Origin: Nitrososphaerales archaeon TH5895
Lineage (GTDB): Archaea; Thermoproteota; Nitrososphaeria; Nitrososphaerales; Nitrososphaeraceae
NCBI GenBank assembly: GCA_014523695.1
Contig: JAATVS010000666.1
Location: 1-7,164, forward strand
Length of the DNA: 7,164 bases
Direction: 5' to 3'
The notes under the pieces are model-generated. The model saw only the letters and a program-made list of their open reading frames with translations, searched no databases and was not told the DNA's origin. A program made the translations under genes and the position numbers. Shown piece after piece: positions 1 to 6,245 of the stretch (within the stretch, counting starts at the first letter, position 1; each line of letters begins with the position of its first letter).

Positions 1-878
1 AGAGTAACGTATTGATGGGAATCACCATCAAGTGCTATTAGCTGAAGTTTACTAGGAGTCGTGACAGAGGAAGATGCAAAAGGCAGGGAGGGAGAAGAAA
101 TATTGCTAGTTGGAAGGTAAACTATCGCGCTTCCACCAATAAGATGGAAAGGATCAAATGTAGAAAGAAGCCTTGAATCATTCGCTGTGATCATTCCTTG
201 AATTGGGACCGTTTCCTCACCCACGAGTAGAGTATTCTGTGCTAATTGCTGTAGAACGTTGGTATTATAAGTTGAACTAGAAAATGCTTGAGCTATGGCA
301 TTGTTAATAGTAATGATAGTCGCATTACCAGGATTCGTGGTGTTATTTACATTGGGGAGTGGTTCCGGTTCTGGTTGTAGTTCCGGTTCCGGTTGTGGTT
401 GTGGTGAGATGCACTCACTTGGAATATCCCCCTCTATTGGACAGGGTTCGCACAACGGATTCTCGTTAATAAACATCCCAGGAGGGCATTCTTCAGGCAT
501 TACTGCACAATATCCAGACTCACCTCTCGTCTCTCCATCAGGACAAGGTCCCAAAATCGAATCGCATTCTCCTGTCGTTGGATCAAGTGCAAAATTGGGA
601 GGACATTCATCAGAAGGGGATGCCGCAAGATCCTCTGATTGACCCCCTTCTGAAACACCGGATGTGTCAGGGCCAGTTTCGTCTCCAACCTGCTGGTCGT
701 CAGCTTCTTCTTGGTCGTCGGGTTGGGACGAGCTGTCTTCATCTTGTTGGGCAAGAGCTTGGCCCATTGGCAAGGAATTGACTTGCCGATGAGAATCTTG
801 AAATTGACTTGCCGAATATGACATAAATGAAGTCAGAATACTGGCGACAAGAACAGTGAATAGTACTAAATTTACCAA
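1..878 (-). CDS. Secreted cysteine-rich protein with Pro/Glu linker, N-terminal part (partial)
   Basis: The reading frame is open from position 878 to the left edge (292 codons), so the C-terminus is missing. I chose the TTG at 878 because an in-frame TAA lies eight codons upstream, a TATA box sits about 27 nt upstream, and this start gives a clean signal peptide (hydrophobic residues about 4-19, possible cleavage after SYSA or at QALA-Q near residue 43). The later ATG at 824 would remove the signal. Residues 45-90 are rich in D, E, Q and S. Residues 92-156 carry eight cysteines (92, 105, 112, 124, 131, 143, 146, 156) in CPPx-type modules, which could form disulfides outside the cell. A PQ/PE repeat linker (about 159-175) leads into a domain I do not recognise. 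The protein is probably extracellular or anchored at the cell surface. Its function is unknown; I know of similar Cys-rich exported proteins in Nitrososphaeria only in general terms. Confidence 0.8.
   Translation of the reverse strand, partial: MVNLVLFTVLVASILTSFMSYSASQFQDSHRQVNSLPMGQALAQQDEDSSSQPDDQEEADDQQVGDETGPDTSGVSEGGQSEDLAASPSDECPPNFALDPTTGECDSILGPCPDGETRGESGYCAVMPEECPPGMFINENPLCEPCPIEGDIPSECISPQPQPEPELQPEPEPLPNVNNTTNPGNATIITINNAIAQAFSSSTYNTNVLQQLAQNTLLVGEETVPIQGMITANDSRLLSTFDPFHLIGGSAIVYLPTSNISSPSLPFASSSVTTPSKLQLIALDGDSHQYVT
361..407 (-). repeat. Short in-frame hexamer repeat coding for a Pro-Gln/Pro-Glu linker
   Basis: Copies of CCGGAA and CCACAA/CCAGAA (minus strand) follow each other and encode alternating proline with Q or E. 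Such stretches make stiff, extended linkers between domains. The repeat lies between the cysteine-rich module and the following domain of the exported protein at 1-878, and may vary in length between strains. Confidence 0.75.
776..815 (-). repeat. 14-bp direct repeat with a 26-bp period inside the signal-peptide region
   Basis: AATTGACTTGCCGA occurs at 776-789 and again at 802-815 (plus-strand spelling), exactly 26 bp apart, in the 5' part of the exported-protein gene. Because 26 is not a multiple of three, the copies are read in different frames (S-A-S-Q versus R-Q-V-N). It looks like the trace of a small tandem duplication just after the signal-peptide hydrophobic core. Confidence 0.8.
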
Positions 879-900
879 TATTACGAAGTTAGATGAGACT

Positions 901-908
901 TATAAAAA
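901..908 (-). promoter_or_regulatory. TATA box for the cysteine-rich secreted protein
   Basis: The minus strand reads TTTTTATA here, centred about 27 nt before the TTG at 878. That is the spacing expected when transcription starts at the start codon (leaderless mRNA). There is no Shine-Dalgarno sequence in between. The box supports the unusual TTG start. Confidence 0.6.
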
Positions 909-1057
909 CTTTCAGCGAGTGTATTCCATGTAAATGAGGGACATTGAACATCATACACGTAGAGGCCGACTCTTTGGCAGTTTTCATAAATCAGTGCACT
1001 TCATCGTACTTCAATCTATAAGTCTTACTTTGATGTGACATAATCAGCATGCTGGAT

Positions 1058-1070
1058 TGGGACCGTCCCA
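1058..1070. promoter_or_regulatory. 13-bp perfect palindrome in a divergent intergenic region, possible operator
   Basis: The sequence TGGGAC-C-GTCCCA has 6-bp arms around one central base. It lies in the 339-bp gap (879-1217) between the divergently oriented genes at 878 and 1218. This size suits a dimeric regulator such as an archaeal winged-helix factor. There is a TATA-like CTATAAGT at 1016-1023 upstream, and only an 8-codon ORF (ATG at 1049) follows it. I see no other gene in this gap. The regulatory role is inferred. Confidence 0.35.
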
Positions 1071-1217
1071 TATGATAAAAGCAATAGCAATTGATCGACC
1101 ATCTGTTACTCTGATCTCTCAATTATCTACTACGAGGAGGGGAAAAGAAATTAAAACACAAACATTAAATTTTTGCTCTTCTCCATGACTGTGCTCGAGG
1201 CGGATGAATGATATTAT

Positions 1218-1460
1218 TTGAAAACTAAAATTCTTAGAAGATACGACCAGTCAACTAGAAGACTTGTTAGCGGCATCGCTGTCGCAGTGCTCTTTTTTAT
1301 TGCGTTTGTGTTCTCTTACGCTCTGCCTGCTTCCGCACCATCAGTACCTTGGCAATTTTATAGCATTGCAGGGATTTTTGCATTAGTCGGGATGATCTTT
1401 GGCATCCTGGCATTCGATAAAGAGTTATACGGTGGAAATGATGACCACATGTTAGGATAG
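1218..1460 (+). CDS. Small two-helix membrane protein, function unknown
   Basis: An 80-residue protein with a basic N-terminus (residues 2-15 hold K, K, R, R, R, R) and two membrane segments, about residues 16-36 and 47-66, joined by a short Pro/Ser-rich loop. It ends in an acidic, hydrophilic tail. The N-terminal charge suggests a hairpin with both ends inside the cell. The TTG at 1218 is the only usable start: a TGA lies three codons upstream in frame and the next in-frame Met is near the C-terminus. Unlike most genes here it lacks a TATA box at 27 nt; a weak ATTAAAT at 1164-1170 and a GAGG at 1197-1200 suggest a short leader. I do not recognise the family. Confidence 0.65.
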   Translation: MKTKILRRYDQSTRRLVSGIAVAVLFFIAFVFSYALPASAPSVPWQFYSIAGIFALVGMIFGILAFDKELYGGNDDHMLG

Positions 1461-1641
1461 TTCATAGACAATTCAACTCTTTATCACAGTTCTATATGCT
1501 GAAAGGGCTAGCAATACTGTGACTTCTCCGTTATAATTAAGGTTGCGGATGGGGAAAGTTTCAAGAGTAGGTTAAACTATTGCCTTTATGTACAAGATAT
1601 TAAGGAATACAGGTAACAGAAGCTCACCGATTGGAAATAGC

Positions 1642-1649
1642 ATATAATT
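1642..1649 (+). promoter_or_regulatory. TATA-like box before the broken sensory gene
   Basis: ATATAATT is centred about 32 nt before the ATG at 1678, giving a predicted transcript start around 1672 and a leader of about five bases. It may be a relic promoter, since the gene downstream is interrupted. Confidence 0.4.
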
Positions 1650-1677
1650 AGAGGGTTTGGAGAAGTATGTTCTGAAA

Positions 1678-2172
1678 ATGGAAAATGATAACAATAGTGG
1701 CAAATCGATACTGGTGATTGAAGATAGGGTCAACAGATATAACCTCATTTTTGAGAACCCTAGACTAGAAAAAATATAGAGAATCAATACGCGTTGTATG
1801 CTCTGGGTGAGAGAGGGATGCTAGCAAAGGGGCCTGACCTGGTTGCTGAATTACTAAGGAATTTAAACAAGCTTAAGATATTTGTATTTAAGGGAAGAAA
1901 GACAATCTTTCATGAAGACGTTTTGCTGGGGAATGGATGAAATAATAAAGTTCGAGCAATATTTGCTAGCCAATTTTGGATAAGATTTAAAAGTCAATTA
2001 CTCTAATTCTGCAGTTTATTGTTTCCCGGTAGCTTTGGATTCCAATCCATTGTTGTCAATTGGCAGATATGCTCCTTTTTACCGTCCTAAAAAAAGATAT
2101 CAAAAATATTGCAATATCGCTGGTGGGTTCCTGAAGTTGCAGGTGGAATGGGGCTTTACCTTAGTCTCATAG
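1678..2172 (+). pseudogene. Decayed gene, possibly a MEDS/DcmR-type sensory domain protein
   Basis: Three open pieces in two frames join into one plausible protein of about 165 residues. Piece 1 (1678-1779) reads M-E-N-D..., with SILVIEDRVNRYNLIFE, and stops at TAG 1777. Piece 2 (1782-1940, other frame) includes NQYALYALGERGMLAKG and LVAELLRNLNKLKIFVFKG. Dropping the TA at about 1776-1778 fuses them as LEKI-ENQYALY. Piece 3 (from ATG 1933) reads MDEIIKFEQYLLANFG, meets TAA at 1981-1983, then stays open in the same frame to TAG at 2170. The order (ILV-ED near the start, a loosely matching VF-G element, then an E-x-x-L helix) and the length recall MEDS domains, which in archaea are signal-sensing modules; that match is from memory and uncertain. 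A receiver domain was considered from ILVIED alone, but the rest does not fit. Confidence 0.45.
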
Positions 2173-2208
2173 TATAGTATCTAACGAACACATCAATAGT
2201 TAGAAGGG

Positions 2209-2216
2209 TTTAATCA
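2209..2216 (+). promoter_or_regulatory. TATA box before the proteasome-like gene
   Basis: TTTAATCA is centred about 28 nt before the ATG at 2241, fitting a leaderless start. The box is intact although the gene downstream is frameshifted. Confidence 0.45.
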
Positions 2217-2240
2217 GTAGAGCTACATTAATTTGGGAAG

Positions 2241-2922
2241 ATGACACTCATTTTAGGTTCAAGCTGTAGCGACGGTGTTGTTCTGGTTGCAGATAAGATC
2301 GTAACTAATCAAACTGACGGGTTGAATTTCTATTTTGCCGAGAAATTATTTTCTATCCTGCACAATGTTGTGATTGGTTCTTCGGGGTCTTCAGGCAACT
2401 TCGAGTTATTTCGAAACCATATTGCTGCATACATCAACAGAAATCAGACAAAGACTAATGTTAATGAAATCTTGCTTACAGCTCTAGCCAGACATATGCT
2501 CTAAATGAACGATATAGAACGCGTCATAGCAGCGCAATTTTTGATATATTGGTAGGAATTGGACATCAAGACAAGCCTGCGACTCTCACATACTTAATTC
2601 TTTTGGTCTTTTGAACCCGGAAGCAAAATACCGTCTGATCGGAAGCGGTTCAAGATACGCCAATACATTTTTGGAACGGATTTGGAATAGGGATATGACT
2701 ATGGCGAAGGTCGCCGAGATTGGGTATTTTGTGATCAAATACATAGAAGAATTAAAGTCAGACCATATCGTAGGGCTGGACACTAGGGGACCACAGATTT
2801 GGTTTATACCAGATCACTCTCCCAAAAATATTGCCCAAAATGAAAGGAAAAAAGATATTGTTAGACAAGTCGACAACCAAGAAATGAATGATTTTCCAGA
2901 AAAGATTGGACAATTACAATAA
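2241..2922 (+). pseudogene. Proteasome beta-like Ntn hydrolase, broken by two frameshifts
   Basis: The frame from 2241 starts M-T-L-I-L-G and stops at TAA 2502. Homology continues in a second frame (2492 to about 2593: LNERYRTRHSSAIFDILVG, then TLTYL) and a third (about 2596-2922: NSFGLLNPEAKYRLIGSGS and onward). Each join is explained by one missing base, near 2492 and near 2594; restoring them gives about 227 residues, normal for the family. The 20S beta-subunit pattern is clear. Thr follows Met1, so it would become the N-terminal nucleophile. Counting from it, Asp17 is in place and a lysine lies at 34 (position 33 in the family), followed by GSSGSSG, the later GSGS-x-YA block and VGLDTRG. 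It may be a cytoplasmic protease relative rather than the core proteasome subunit. The C-terminus is uncertain: a shift after about 2885 could extend it in another frame. A sequencing error instead of a real lesion cannot be excluded. Confidence 0.75.
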
Positions 2923-3270
2923 ATTTATTGATGGGCTCTTTGTTGATTCATGAGTTACGTGGGGAGCTTGAAGCGATTAGGGTTTGTAATACTACACTTG
3001 GGGGACCAAATATTCTTTCCAAGATACCCAATAAAACTAAAGCGTTGGCACAGTAAACTAGTCTTATGTATATGAAAAGCAAATCGGCTCCTGATTTCAT
3101 TATATTAAAATCTACTAATTGGCTACAAAGCATGAACGATTATGTTTTGGTTATTGACATTCGACATACTTACCTCTATTCAAGTTCAGGAATTAACTAG
3201 GGAAGATAGCTCCCCGCTTAAGGTTCATCAGTTCAACGAAATAATATAATAAATCTTAGGTTGTTGCATT
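2923..3270. other. Gap without a clear gene; short open fragments on the plus strand
   Basis: One plus-strand frame holds a 41-codon ORF (2931-3056, containing LLIHELRGELEAIRVC) and, after a single TAA, continues open to 3200 (44 codons from ATG 3066, containing DFIILKSTNWLQSMNDYVLV). No promoter box precedes either ORF at the spacing used by other genes here, and I recognise neither. They may be remains of a gene or chance. Near 3241-3255 the minus strand is T-rich just beyond the stop of the CoA-binding gene, which could serve as its transcription end. Confidence 0.35.
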
Positions 3271-3693
3271 TTAGAAGAGTAGTCTCCTGTGCTCTGCCAT
3301 CATGCATCTATTAAAAACAACATCAAGTCCATTTTCTAGCCCTTTCTTCTCTGCTTCCTCATTGTAGATTCCTTCCTGCATCCATATTACCTTAATATGA
3401 TCCTTTTTGTTGATTGCATCGTTAACAATGGGAGGCACATCCTCTGATTTTCTAAAAATGTTAACAACGTCTACCCTATCTGGAATATCTGATACCGTAG
3501 AATACGATCTTCTCCCCAAAACTTCTGAAACTGTCGGATTCACCGGTATCACATTAAAACCCTGCTGAATGAGATATTTTGGGACAAAATGACCTGCTTT
3601 TTCTTTGTTCGTTGACATACCCACAACGGCAATGTTCTTCAGTTCGTATATTTTTTTAAGTTGTGAATCTGTATGGGAATCTTGTTTAGCCAT
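3271..3693 (-). CDS. CoA-binding domain protein (COG1832/YccU type)
   Basis: A 140-residue single-domain Rossmann-fold protein. The glycine motif IAVVGMS is followed by N-K-E-K-A-G (residues 21-34), then VIPVNP (48-53), IWMQEG (103-108) and the family's closing signature RCMMAEHRRL (129-138). Homologs bind coenzyme A and are cytoplasmic; their physiological role is poorly known, with links proposed to CoA or acyl-CoA metabolism and protein acylation. The length is that of the full family, with nothing missing. An in-frame ATG at 3702 would add three residues (M-Y-Y), but the TATA-like TTTTATTA at 3715-3722 lies about 25 nt from the ATG at 3693 and only about 17 nt from 3702, so I prefer 3693. 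The gene stands alone, with a gap of several hundred bases on both sides. Confidence 0.9.
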   Translation of the reverse strand: MAKQDSHTDSQLKKIYELKNIAVVGMSTNKEKAGHFVPKYLIQQGFNVIPVNPTVSEVLGRRSYSTVSDIPDRVDVVNIFRKSEDVPPIVNDAINKKDHIKVIWMQEGIYNEEAEKKGLENGLDVVFNRCMMAEHRRLLF

Positions 3694-3714
3694 GTAATAC
3701 ATATGGTGACTATA

Positions 3715-3722
3715 TAATAAAA
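3715..3722 (-). promoter_or_regulatory. TATA box for the CoA-binding protein gene
   Basis: The minus strand reads TTTTATTA here, centred about 25 nt from the ATG at 3693. It favours that start over the ATG at 3702. A second AT-rich stretch at 3711-3716 would be too close to either start. Confidence 0.45.
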
Positions 3723-4493
3723 TTATTTCTATGACTGCTAAGATAAACCGAATGTTTACGCCTTAAGTGAGCGATGATCTATTTGCAGCTACTAAGATGA
3801 GTCGTTCAGGCAGAGCAAGACAGGCATAAACCATGATATTGATAATAAGGATATTTATTGGGAAAGTACTAACATGGTTTTTCCCACATCTCTTGTAAGA
3901 TAATAATAAAAAGGATAGAAAATTAGAACTAGGATAGTTTGAACGGATTTTGCTAAGTTACTGTATATAGGTAAGTGTCTAAGAGGTGTTTTAAGTTAGG
4001 CAACATTTTTTTGGCCAACATGATGGACTCATTGCATTGTCGTGGACCTTCTCGTTTGGGACGTAGAGTATGATAAATGCGATGTATTTCATACCTAGTC
4101 ATTTACTCTGTTAGGTTCTCTCTACCCGAGGATATTTGGAATCTACTATTCATACTCAAATCTTGTGGTTATACGATGGGAAATTTAATGGGGGATATAG
4201 AGAAATACCATAATTTATTCCATATATGCTACATTTCCAACTTGAGAGTACTAGGGTGAAAAAGGTCGCGAATAGATATATGAGAGGATTCGTAATCAAT
4301 GCTTGATAACATTTCATTCCCCCCCCGCACTAGAATTTCTTTTTTCTGAAATGTGTCACCTTATCGCTCAATAAATAACTGGGAAAACCCTAGTCGAAAT
4401 GATAAATGGGATTCGATGGTTGACATGGATTAGCCCTAGCAATTTCATACTGTCGTTTAAAATATTGATTTAATCTTTCACCTTGAAGAAAGG
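3723..4493. other. Long gap with no supported gene
   Basis: A plus-strand ORF of 60 codons at 4077-4259 (containing LPEDIWNLLFILKSCGYT) has no promoter box and matches no family I know. A second frame over the same bases is also open for about 28 codons before a stop (containing TQILWLYDGKFNGGYREI), so the coding frame, if any, is unclear; this could be an eroded gene. A 17-codon ORF at 4020-4073 has a TTTTAAGT about 27 nt upstream but is too short to support alone. A run of eight C lies at 4319-4326. The rest shows no structure that I can name. Confidence 0.4.
4319..4326. repeat. Run of eight C in intergenic DNA
   Basis: Eight consecutive C stand out in otherwise AT-rich sequence between genes. 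Such tracts are prone to slippage during replication and to sequencing error. No start codon or promoter lies close enough to suggest a switch function. Confidence 0.7.
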
Positions 4494-5273
4494 TCAACAA
4501 TTAATATACTTTCTCATAGGAGGACCTGCAGTATCTTTTGCATTCAACAATTTCCATTGATTCGCTTGAATTACACCATAGATTTCACATTCTGATACAT
4601 TCCCTGTTCTGTCTTCTACAACTATATCTGCCATCAGTCGTTCCTCATCATGAGCATGTCCAAGTCCCAAAGCATGTCCCATTTCATGTTTCGCTATCTG
4701 TTCAATAATATCATCATCAAATCCTAAGTCTAATACAGCGTCGGATATGGTTATTTTGACTCCTTCTATAAGTCCTTGATTCGTAAACTTAAATTGAGTC
4801 CAACCAGCAGTCGGAATAATTGTTAGGTGATCGTCTATATTGTTTTTGAAATTGTAGTCTCGCTCTCCATTTTCAATACCGCCAAGACTTTCAAATGTTA
4901 TTTGGATATCAGACGCCGATGGGTATTGTTGTACCTCTTCTAGTTCCAATTCTTCAATCTTGGAATCCCATTCTTCTATCGCATCTTCAACTGCGTGCTT
5001 AGCTGACTGATCTATTCCATCTACGTCTACGAAAGCGTATGTCAAAACTGCATCGGATAACTCATTTGACCAAGAACAACATATTTCCAACAGATCTAAA
5101 CCTTGAGGGGCTTCATCGTTCTCGTTGGTAACAATGTAGTGGTACTCGCCGGCACCGAGGTTGTTGTTGTCGTAACCAAAGGAAATTTTGATAGGATTGA
5201 GAGAGAAAATGATAATTGCGCTGAGTAACATCGCCAGGAAAAAAGGTAGGGTAAGTAGATCGCCCGAACTCAC
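4494..5273 (-). CDS. Matrixin-type zinc metalloprotease, exported
   Basis: A 259-residue protein with a hydrophobic N-terminal segment (about residues 7-26) that acts as a signal peptide or membrane anchor. The catalytic zinc site is HEMGHALGLGH at 196-206 (HExxHxxGxxH: zinc ligands His196, His200, His206; Glu197 is the general base). The metzincin Met-turn follows at Met214 in ERLMAD. Upstream, AVLTYAFVDVD (75-85) and AVEDAIEEW (94-102) match the matrixin (PF00413) N-terminal sheet and helix. The active site should face outside the cell, cleaving surface or environmental proteins; the substrate is unknown. Four cysteines (65, 66, 229, 259) could form disulfides. The start is GTG at 5273, chosen because a TATA box is centred about 27 nt upstream; an ATG at 5231 would keep only a shortened hydrophobic segment. 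No propeptide cysteine switch is evident. Stand-alone gene. Confidence 0.92.
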   Translation of the reverse strand: MSSGDLLTLPFFLAMLLSAIIIFSLNPIKISFGYDNNNLGAGEYHYIVTNENDEAPQGLDLLEICCSWSNELSDAVLTYAFVDVDGIDQSAKHAVEDAIEEWDSKIEELELEEVQQYPSASDIQITFESLGGIENGERDYNFKNNIDDHLTIIPTAGWTQFKFTNQGLIEGVKITISDAVLDLGFDDDIIEQIAKHEMGHALGLGHAHDEERLMADIVVEDRTGNVSECEIYGVIQANQWKLLNAKDTAGPPMRKYINC

Positions 5274-5295
5274 ATTAATTCATTGAACTAAACGC

Positions 5296-5303
5296 GAAAT
5301 AAA
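5296..5303 (-). promoter_or_regulatory. TATA box for the metalloprotease gene
   Basis: The minus strand reads TTTATTTC, centred about 27 nt before the GTG at 5273. This spacing predicts a leaderless transcript starting at the GTG and supports that start over the internal ATG. Confidence 0.55.
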
Positions 5304-5386
5304 GAGCTTGCGGTACATAACTGGAGTATATGTTTGAATCATATTTGGTATTATTGACACATGCCTGAAATGGTTCAATTATCTAT

Positions 5387-5641
5387 TCATTTATTCTTGA
5401 GATGGTGGACCGGTTCTACTACGTCTTGGGTTGAGGCGATCACTCTATTAGAGTATTTCAATTTGGTTACTATTTGGCACTGCTTACATTTGATACTGAG
5501 CAAATCTGTTATAATATCACAAAACTCATATAGGGGCCATTCTAATATCTGCTTTACTTCTCTTAGGATCATACAGGATAAGACAATCGACGGAACGATT
5601 TGCGATGTACTAATGATACCGTAAGTAAAAGAAGAGACCAT
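5387..5641 (-). CDS. Hypothetical small protein with a CxxC pair (doubtful)
   Basis: An 84-codon frame from ATG 5641; an internal ATG at 5572 would give 61 residues beginning MILREVKQILEWPLYE. The part after that internal start looks more protein-like: an amphipathic helix, then IKCKQCQIV with a CxxC that could hold half a zinc site, and a polar tail ending VEPVHHLKNK. Only one CxxC is present, so a complete four-Cys zinc ribbon is not formed. No good TATA box is found for either start (a weak TTTTTGAT at 5668-5675 is about 30 nt from 5641). The opposite strand is also open over most of this stretch (5361-5624), so this could be chance. I do not recognise the family. Confidence 0.35.
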   Translation of the reverse strand: MVSSFTYGIISTSQIVPSIVLSCMILREVKQILEWPLYEFCDIITDLLSIKCKQCQIVTKLKYSNRVIASTQDVVEPVHHLKNK

Positions 5642-5670
5642 TTACTTTAGCTTGGCAATTATCCTCTATC

Positions 5671-5675
5671 AAAAA
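5671..5675 (-). terminator. Possible oligo-T terminator after the UspA gene
   Basis: On the minus strand a run of five T comes 16 nt after the UspA stop codon, in CTTTTTGATAG. Archaeal RNA polymerase can terminate at T runs without a hairpin, but five T is short, so this is a weak call. Confidence 0.25.
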
Positions 5676-5691
5676 GACATCTCTGCATATA

Positions 5692-6135
5692 CTACTTTAC
5701 CACTAATACTGGAGAATGAGAGTATGTCACAATTCCTGATGCTACGCTCCCAAGTACTATTTTACTGAGTCCTGACCTTCCTCTAGTCCCAATGACGATT
5801 AGATCTATACCTTCCTTTTCGGCATATTCTAATATTACATAATCTACGGGCCGTTGACTATTTACAAGCTCTGTTTTTAAGTCGATCTTATTCTCTCTTG
5901 CACTTTGAGTAAATGATTCGAACCATGTCTTTGCTTTGTCCATTTCAGAAAGTCCGGCCCCCACTTCAATCGCTTCTTGTTGAGACATATGGGATTTTGC
6001 TGGCATGTAAGTGACTGTCACCACAAACAATTTAGCCACATACTTCTTCGAAATTTCCAAAGCATATTGAGCAGCCCTAAATGAATGATCTGAACCATCT
6101 ATACCAACAAGTACTTTTGAAACCGCTAGTTTCAT
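5692..6135 (-). CDS. Universal stress protein (UspA family), ATP-binding type
   Basis: A 147-residue single Usp domain of normal full length. The first strand and loop read VLVGIDGSDHS (residues 8-18), with Asp13 where the family contacts adenine nucleotide. The C-terminal nucleotide-binding signature G-x2-G-x9-G-S is complete: Gly116, Gly119, Gly129, Ser130, followed by SPVLVV. Proteins with this signature bind ATP, dimerise in the cytoplasm and are linked to survival under stress or starvation; the exact biochemical output is unknown. The ATG at 6135 is supported by the TATA box centred about 27 nt upstream. The gene stands alone and is a single-copy unit in this window, although this group of archaea usually has many Usp paralogs. 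Confidence 0.95.
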   Translation of the reverse strand: MKLAVSKVLVGIDGSDHSFRAAQYALEISKKYVAKLFVVTVTYMPAKSHMSQQEAIEVGAGLSEMDKAKTWFESFTQSARENKIDLKTELVNSQRPVDYVILEYAEKEGIDLIVIGTRGRSGLSKIVLGSVASGIVTYSHSPVLVVK

Positions 6136-6158
6136 TACAGTCCTTCTGATAACGGTAT

Positions 6159-6166
6159 TTATTTAA
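6159..6166 (-). promoter_or_regulatory. TATA box for the UspA gene
   Basis: The minus strand reads TTAAATAA, a near-consensus archaeal box, centred about 27 nt before the ATG at 6135. The transcript is predicted to start at or next to the ATG. Confidence 0.6.
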
Positions 6167-6245
6167 TGTTGACTCATCAAAATAAGATTGTCGCTAGTGT
6201 CTTCAAGATTCAACGTGATTGGTCGGTGTTAAGTGCACGCGCAAA

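Noticed and set aside
295..642. Plus-strand frame with a Gly/Ser/Cys-rich stretch
   Set aside because: It is the antisense of the PE/PQ repeat and cysteine-rich coding region of the minus-strand exported protein; no promoter, and the low complexity is a by-product of the repeat.
500..754. Minus-strand frame starting M-P-N-K-M-K-T
   Set aside because: It lies in another frame inside the exported-protein gene, whose signal peptide, cysteine pattern and promoter are far better supported.
1678..1779. Response-regulator receiver domain
   Set aside because: ILVIED resembles the receiver start, but the following pieces lack a phosphorylated Asp with the usual surroundings or the later Thr/Lys motifs; a MEDS-like reading fits length and order better.
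1572..1787. Minus-strand hydrophobic frame of 71 codons
   Set aside because: The opposite strand gives the better protein-like pieces (ILVIED...), and no TATA box lies before its start; the hydrophobicity is typical of antisense reading.
2948..3133. Minus-strand frame of 61 codons
   Set aside because: No promoter box, no recognisable motif, and the plus strand is similarly open.
4077..4259. Plus-strand 60-codon ORF
   Set aside because: No box at the local promoter spacing, no family recognised, and another frame over the same bases is also open for part of the stretch; kept only as a note in the gap description.
4480..4494. ACCTT-gaaga-AAGGT hairpin at the metalloprotease stop codon
   Set aside because: The stem has only five pairs and no T run follows on the minus strand, so it does not support a terminator.
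5918..5935. tRNA T-arm-like GGTTCGAATC on the minus strand
   Set aside because: It lies inside the UspA gene and no acceptor, D or anticodon arms surround it; similar partial matches elsewhere also fail.
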